Positions 60,458 through 64,000 of a stretch of 64,000 nucleotides of DNA are shown here, in pieces. Made by a program: the position numbers and the translations under genes. The stretch comes from Palsa-461 sp040414865 (GTDB lineage: Bacteria; Actinomycetota; Acidimicrobiia; Acidimicrobiales; RAAP-2). Position 1 is the stretch's first letter. Each line of letters opens with the position of its first letter. The notes beneath the pieces were generated by a model that was not told the origin of the DNA, did not search any database, and was given only the letters and a program-made list of their open reading frames with translations. The DNA is taken from NCBI GenBank assembly GCA_040414865.1, contig JBEDUR010000051.1:1-64000 (forward strand), in the 5' to 3' direction.

Positions 60458-61366
60458 ATGCCACGCTTGCCCCTCGTAGGCGGCGCCACCGCCGCGGTCC
60501 GTCGGGCGCTGACCGCTTCGGCCCGGGACCGCATCCCGAACAGCGCGGCGAGCCTGGCCTTCCATGGGTTCTTAGCGTTGGCGACCGCCGTGGTGGCCGC
60601 CGTGGGGATCGTCGACCTGGTGGGCCTGTCACCGGCTGTCCTCGAACGGCTGATCAAAGACGTCGACGTGTTGGTCCCGGTTCAGTTGGCCAACACCATC
60701 GACCAGGGGTTGCAGCGTCCCGGGAGTACGGGGGGCTGGGTCGCGGCGGTGATCGGAAGCGCGGCCGCGCTCTGGGCCGCAGTCGAGGCGATGGCGGCCC
60801 TCCAGGTCGGCTTGGACATCGCCTACGAGGTGGCAAGCGACCCTGGGTTTGTGCGCCGGCGCCTGCGGGCGGTGCCGTTGGTATTGATCACCGTCGTCCT
60901 GGGCGGCGCGGCCTTTGCCCTTCTCGTGTTGGGCGACCCGATCCGCTCGCTGCTGCCGGCCTCCTTCGTCCTCGCCCGATCCGCCTCGGATGTGCTGTGG
61001 GAGGTGGTGCGCTGGGCAGGGGCGCTGTTTCTGATCGTGACCCTGCTCACCATCTACTACCGCCTCGGGCCGAATCGGCCCCGGCCGCGTCGCTGGATCA
61101 GCGTGGGCGCGGCGGCGGCCGCCACCCTCTGGGTCGCCGCTGCGGCCGGTTTCTCGTTCTACCTCTCGCGCTTCGGCCATGAGTCGCGTACCTACGGCGC
61201 CTTCGCCGGGGTGGCTGTGCTCATGCTCTGGCTCTACCTGGCCGGCATCGCGGTCCTCTTCGGGGCCGAGCTCGACCGTCAGGTCGCGGTGGGCAGTTTG
61301 GTCGGCGCCACCCAGCCCGCTGGCATCACGGAGGGGCCATCGACCGGGCCCTCGCCCCAGATGTAG
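60458..61366 (+). CDS. YihY/BrkB-family membrane protein
   Basis: A 302-residue protein; ATG 60458 follows GGGGAG. Hydrophobic segments include 'ALATAVVAAVGIVDLVGLSP', 'PLVLITVVLGGAAFALLVLG', 'FLIVTLLTIYYRLGPNRPRP' and 'AGVAVLMLWLYLAGIAVLFG'. The 'YYRLGPNRPRPRRW' loop and 'FGHESRTYGAFAGV' are the YihY hallmark. The role is uncertain (once called RNase BN). Divergent from the LigD polymerase. Confidence 0.88.
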   Translation: MPRLPLVGGATAAVRRALTASARDRIPNSAASLAFHGFLALATAVVAAVGIVDLVGLSPAVLERLIKDVDVLVPVQLANTIDQGLQRPGSTGGWVAAVIGSAAALWAAVEAMAALQVGLDIAYEVASDPGFVRRRLRAVPLVLITVVLGGAAFALLVLGDPIRSLLPASFVLARSASDVLWEVVRWAGALFLIVTLLTIYYRLGPNRPRPRRWISVGAAAAATLWVAAAAGFSFYLSRFGHESRTYGAFAGVAVLMLWLYLAGIAVLFGAELDRQVAVGSLVGATQPAGITEGPSTGPSPQM

Positions 61367-61734
61367 CCCCCGTAGTTCCTGCGGGACCTCGGGGCGTGCG
61401 TGCGCGTCGAATAATCGATCAGATCGTGGAAACGCAGCGCGTCCATCCAAGGCGATCACGGTCGGTTGATCCATGAGCCCGGCAAACTCGGACCAGCACG
61501 GGAAGCGAACTGGTTTCATCACGCTGCGCCCAGCCGAAATCGGCACGGGTCGCTCGAACACCGACGGGGACCCTCATCGGCTCGGCGCGGGCAGGAGCGT
61601 TCGGTCGTCGTTTGTTCAAACTGCCGGGGTCCCACGTGGAGGCATGGCGTTGCGAAAGACGCTGCCGTATGGGTCGGACATAGCTGCGATGCGTGGTCGT
61701 CAGCGCCAGTCGCCGAGATGCAGGGTGAAGCTCC
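61367..61734. other. Intergenic region without recognised gene
   Basis: This 368-bp stretch lies between the convergent YihY and VOC genes. Open frames in it have no family resemblance and no ribosome-binding site. Base composition is a little lower in G+C than the core block. I see no repeat or structured RNA. Confidence 0.5.
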
Positions 61735-62145
61735 TCACTCCTGTATCAGCTGACCGAAGCAAAGGATCCGGCCGTCGCAGTCGCGAATGTAGAAGTCTCG
61801 ACCCTCGTAGGTCGGCCGCTCGGTCGGTTCCACGACAAAGTCCGCCCCCCGCCGGCGCAGCTCTTCGGCCAGAGCGCCGAGGTCGTTGACCCAGAAGTAG
61901 GCGTCGAGGAATTCCGGTGGCCCGATCTCGGCACTCTGTGCTTTGGCCCCACTGAGCTGCTTGAGCATGACGGCAATGTCGTCTCGTCGGACAATCACGA
62001 AGCTGGGCGGATTACCGAAGAACGTGTCAAAAGTGAACCCGAGCACGTCCCGGTAGTACTCAGCGGAACGGAAGACGTCCGGTACCACGAAGCAGGCCGA
62101 CGTGGCCAGCACGTGAGCTCGCTGGCGGGTGTCCATCGATGACAT
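61735..62145 (-). CDS. VOC (glyoxalase/bleomycin-resistance) superfamily protein
   Basis: A 136-residue protein; ATG 62145 follows AGGAGG. 'SACFVVPDVFRSAEYYRDVL' and 'FDTFFGNPPSFVIVRRDDIA' form the first module; 'AYFWVNDLGALAEELRRRGA' and 'YEGRDFYIRDCDGRILCFGQ' the second, with the family's conserved final aromatic/acidic pattern. Adjacent to, and divergent from, a small XRE regulator that may control it. Confidence 0.82.
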   Translation of the reverse strand: MSSMDTRQRAHVLATSACFVVPDVFRSAEYYRDVLGFTFDTFFGNPPSFVIVRRDDIAVMLKQLSGAKAQSAEIGPPEFLDAYFWVNDLGALAEELRRRGADFVVEPTERPTYEGRDFYIRDCDGRILCFGQLIQE

Positions 62146-62191
62146 GGCTGCCTCCTGAGATTTTGGATGAGACAATATGTATCAGTTCTGG

Positions 62192-62197
62192 TACCTT
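62192..62197 (+). promoter_or_regulatory. -10 box of the small XRE gene
   Basis: TACCTT is followed by 7 nt and GTG 62205, a leaderless arrangement. The shared region with the VOC gene is AT-richer than average and includes the palindromic GGTACC (62190-62195). Confidence 0.4.
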
Positions 62198-62204
62198 TAG
62201 TCCA

Positions 62205-62450
62205 GTGCCACCTCTCGTCTCGAACCTTCAGATCAGGGCGGCTCGTGCCCTGCTGGGTTGGAGCCAGAGCCGCTTGGCCGAGGAGTCGGGCGTGTCGCTC
62301 ATCACCATCAAGCGTTTGGAGGGATCCGACGATGCCTTCCCAGCGCGCTATTCAACGGTGGTCTGCGTAGTCGACACGCTGGAGAAGTTCGGCATTGATT
62401 TCCTGCCCCAAGCGGGGGGCTACAGCCACGGTGTTCGCCTTCGCATCTGA
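62205..62450 (+). CDS. XRE-family HTH regulator
   Basis: An 81-residue protein from GTG 62205. HTH: 'QIRAARALLGWSQSRLAEES' and 'GVSLITIKRLEGSDDAFPAR', the pattern of short XRE proteins used as transcription repressors. The last part 'LEKFGIDFLPQAGGYSHGVRLRI' (abbreviated) is a common C-terminus in these. Divergent from a VOC protein. Confidence 0.85.
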   Translation: MPPLVSNLQIRAARALLGWSQSRLAEESGVSLITIKRLEGSDDAFPARYSTVVCVVDTLEKFGIDFLPQAGGYSHGVRLRI

Positions 62451-62627
62451 GGTGGGAGGTCTCGACGGTCCCGGCCACGAAGGCCCTCCGAGCGGGATGG
62501 GTGCAGGAGTCGTCACGACAGCCCGTGACCACAGCGCACCCGTGCGCACGTCGTCCGAACTGCGGCGCGGACAGGTTGAGCGCTGTTAGACGCTTCTTGA
62601 GTCTTGGGGCTGGTGCCGTCGGGACAC

Positions 62628-63791
62628 CTAAATGTGTCGCGGCCGGATCAGCAGCACGGGCAAGATCGTAAGGAGCGTCGCCGCCGCGAGCAGCACCAGC
62701 GGCACCGTGTCGCTGGTGGCCTGGGAGATCGTCGCCGCCGCTGGCGCGCCGACCGCCTCGCCGATCGCCCACGCCGCGTTGAAGAGCATTGTGCCGAACG
62801 CCAGCGCGGCGCCGACCCACTCCGCGGCATCGGTCATGACGGACATCGCCCCCATCTCCGTGCCGACCAGCGGGCCCCCGAGCGCCAGCACGGTAAGAAC
62901 CGCCAGCGGCAGGGCGGAGGGAGGCAGCGGGAGTCCCGCGATCAGCAACCCGCTCGCGGCGAGCCCGACAATCAAGGGAACGATGATTCCTCGCCGATCG
63001 ACTACTCGCCCCACCCAGGGCGTGAGGAGCGCGCTGGCCAGAGAGGCAACGACGAACGTGACCCCGACCTCCACGTCGGAGGCGCCGAATCGGGAAAGGC
63101 GAAGCGGAAGCAGCGCGCTGGCTGTGCCAAATGTGCCCGCGACCAGCACGACCAGCCAGAACCCGAGCATGAATCGCGGATTCGAGATCAACGCCCGCAG
63201 AGACGCTGTACCACCAAGGGAGGTGCGCGGGGGCTCCCGAAAACCAACCGTCCAGACGGTGAGCCCGAGCCCGAGCACGCCGACGCAGACGAACACGACC
63301 TTCGTGTTCACGTCGGCCAACGTCCCGAGCATCGTCCCCCCGAGAGTCCCGAAAATGGCGGAGGCCAGAACCGACCCGAGCACCTCAGCGCGCCGCTCGC
63401 GAGGGGCTATCGCGATCACCCATGCCAGCCCCCCGCTCCACACGCAGCCGCACGCGAGCCCCTGGATAAACCGCAAGCCGCTGAGCACGGCGATGCTCGA
63501 GCCGAACCCGAACGGCAGGATCGCGGCACTGAACACCAGAAGACCAACGACGGTCGTACGGCGCACCCCCGCTCTGGTGGCAATCCAGCCTCCGAGGAGC
63601 GAGCCGGGAAGCATCCCCGCTGGATAGGCGCCCGCGAGCAAACCGATCGCCGTCTTCGAAGCCCCAAACTCGTGCGCGTAGTGCGCCAGTACGGGAGTCA
63701 CCACCGCATACATGACGGACTCGAACGCGAACAACAACCGGATGAGCCCGACGGCCTGGCCCTCGGTTCTTGATGCCCAGACCGAGCTCAC
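62628..63791 (-). CDS. MFS transporter
   Basis: A 387-residue protein from GTG 63791, with about 12 hydrophobic segments (for example 'AIGLLAGAYPAGMLPGSLLG', 'LGFWLVVLVAGTFGTASALL', 'PLVLLAAATLLTILPVLLI'). 'GWIATRAGVRRTTVVGLLVF' contains the conserved MFS loop (G-RxGRR-like). The substrate is unknown. The family of sugar or drug-efflux MFS proteins is possible. Confidence 0.88.
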   Translation of the reverse strand: MSSVWASRTEGQAVGLIRLLFAFESVMYAVVTPVLAHYAHEFGASKTAIGLLAGAYPAGMLPGSLLGGWIATRAGVRRTTVVGLLVFSAAILPFGFGSSIAVLSGLRFIQGLACGCVWSGGLAWVIAIAPRERRAEVLGSVLASAIFGTLGGTMLGTLADVNTKVVFVCVGVLGLGLTVWTVGFREPPRTSLGGTASLRALISNPRFMLGFWLVVLVAGTFGTASALLPLRLSRFGASDVEVGVTFVVASLASALLTPWVGRVVDRRGIIVPLIVGLAASGLLIAGLPLPPSALPLAVLTVLALGGPLVGTEMGAMSVMTDAAEWVGAALAFGTMLFNAAWAIGEAVGAPAAATISQATSDTVPLVLLAAATLLTILPVLLIRPRHI

Positions 63792-64000
63792 GCCGCTACC
63801 AACGCAAACCTCCGACCACCACGTTTGGTCTGGACCCGACGCGCGCCTAGGAATAACCCCTGCGTGTGGGTGTTGTCAACGTCGCAGCGTTGGCTTCGGG
63901 CCCGCAGCGGCCCTGTGCCGAAGCGCACGGTGGCACGACGACTCCACAAGGTGACCGAGACGTCGCGGACGGACGTGTCGCCCTGGTTGCTCCAGTCTTC
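63788..64000 (-). CDS. Possible C-terminal part of a gene running off the right edge
   Basis: A frame open from the window edge to a TGA at 63790-63788 overlaps the MFS GTG by 4 nt (GTGA), the arrangement seen throughout this genome. The 70 residues (EDWSNQGDTSVRDVSVTLWS...) resemble no family I know, and a 70-codon open frame can occur by chance in high-GC DNA. Confidence 0.25.
   Translation of the reverse strand, partial: EDWSNQGDTSVRDVSVTLWSRRATVRFGTGPLRARSQRCDVDNTHTQGLFLGARRVQTKRGGRRFALVAA

Noticed and set aside
61473..61889. 138-codon plus-strand open frame before the VOC gene
   Set aside because: It overlaps the VOC coding sequence on the other strand, lacks a ribosome-binding site and shows no domain.

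Overview
The window is a chromosomal segment of a G+C-rich actinobacterium. Supporting features are a WhiB regulator, a DUF2469 gene, a SepIVA-like DivIVA protein next to DUF177/rpmF, GTP-type PEP carboxykinase, frequent GTG/TTG starts, dense 4-nt GTGA/ATGA gene overlaps, and many start codons lying 6-9 nt behind a TANNNT box (leaderless-type promoters). The content resembles Acidimicrobiia or a related deep-branching, often uncultured lineage. That placement is inference from gene order, not a database result. I saw no rRNA, tRNA, CRISPR array, insertion sequence or replication origin.

Region 1 (1-16.7 kb) is accessory metabolism and a few core genes: a truncated PhyH-type oxygenase at the edge, a DoxX-like membrane protein, xseA-xseB coupled to a metallo-beta-lactamase-fold hydrolase and a ferredoxin reductase, and a minus-strand three-gene operon (glycerol-3-phosphate dehydrogenase, an alkyl-DHAP-synthase-like flavoprotein, glycerol kinase-like) that suggests glycerol or ether-lipid metabolism. 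Next come a secondary alcohol dehydrogenase broken by a 1-nt frameshift, NUDIX, a phosphotransferase and a decayed copy of part of it, rubrerythrin-DUF3501, whiB, acyl-CoA dehydrogenase and trpD.

Region 2 (16.9-32 kb) contains two Clp-related modules. The first is a small HTH protein followed by a protein with two ClpC-type N-domains and a ClpX-type zinc finger but no ATPase. The second is a clpP divergent from an XRE regulator and a catalytically dead ClpP-like protein, with a perfect inverted repeat between them. Around these lie galactokinase, an AMACR-type CoA transferase, MFS, EthD, enoyl-CoA hydratase, three paralogous methyltransferases (one of them in region 3) and pckG.

Region 3 (31-53.6 kb) is a core block on the plus strand apart from rpmB and one TetR gene: thiL, fakA-like, recG, dedA, rsmD-coaD-sepIVA-DUF177-rpmF-plsX, acpP-rnc-mutM-smc, ftsY-ffh, rpsP-khpA-rimM-trmD-rplS and DUF2469. 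It serves cofactor and lipid synthesis, ribosome maturation, chromosome segregation and the signal-recognition pathway.

Region 4 (53.6-64 kb) holds an envelope-stress group (DUF1707, PspC, a PspC-fused histidine kinase and a LuxR-type response regulator), two methyltransferases, a split LigD-type repair pair (ATP-dependent ligase and polymerase, no Ku in the window), YihY, a VOC protein next to a small XRE regulator, and an MFS transporter. No operon in the window forms an obvious mobile or defence island. The two Clp modules are the best candidates for poorly described biology.
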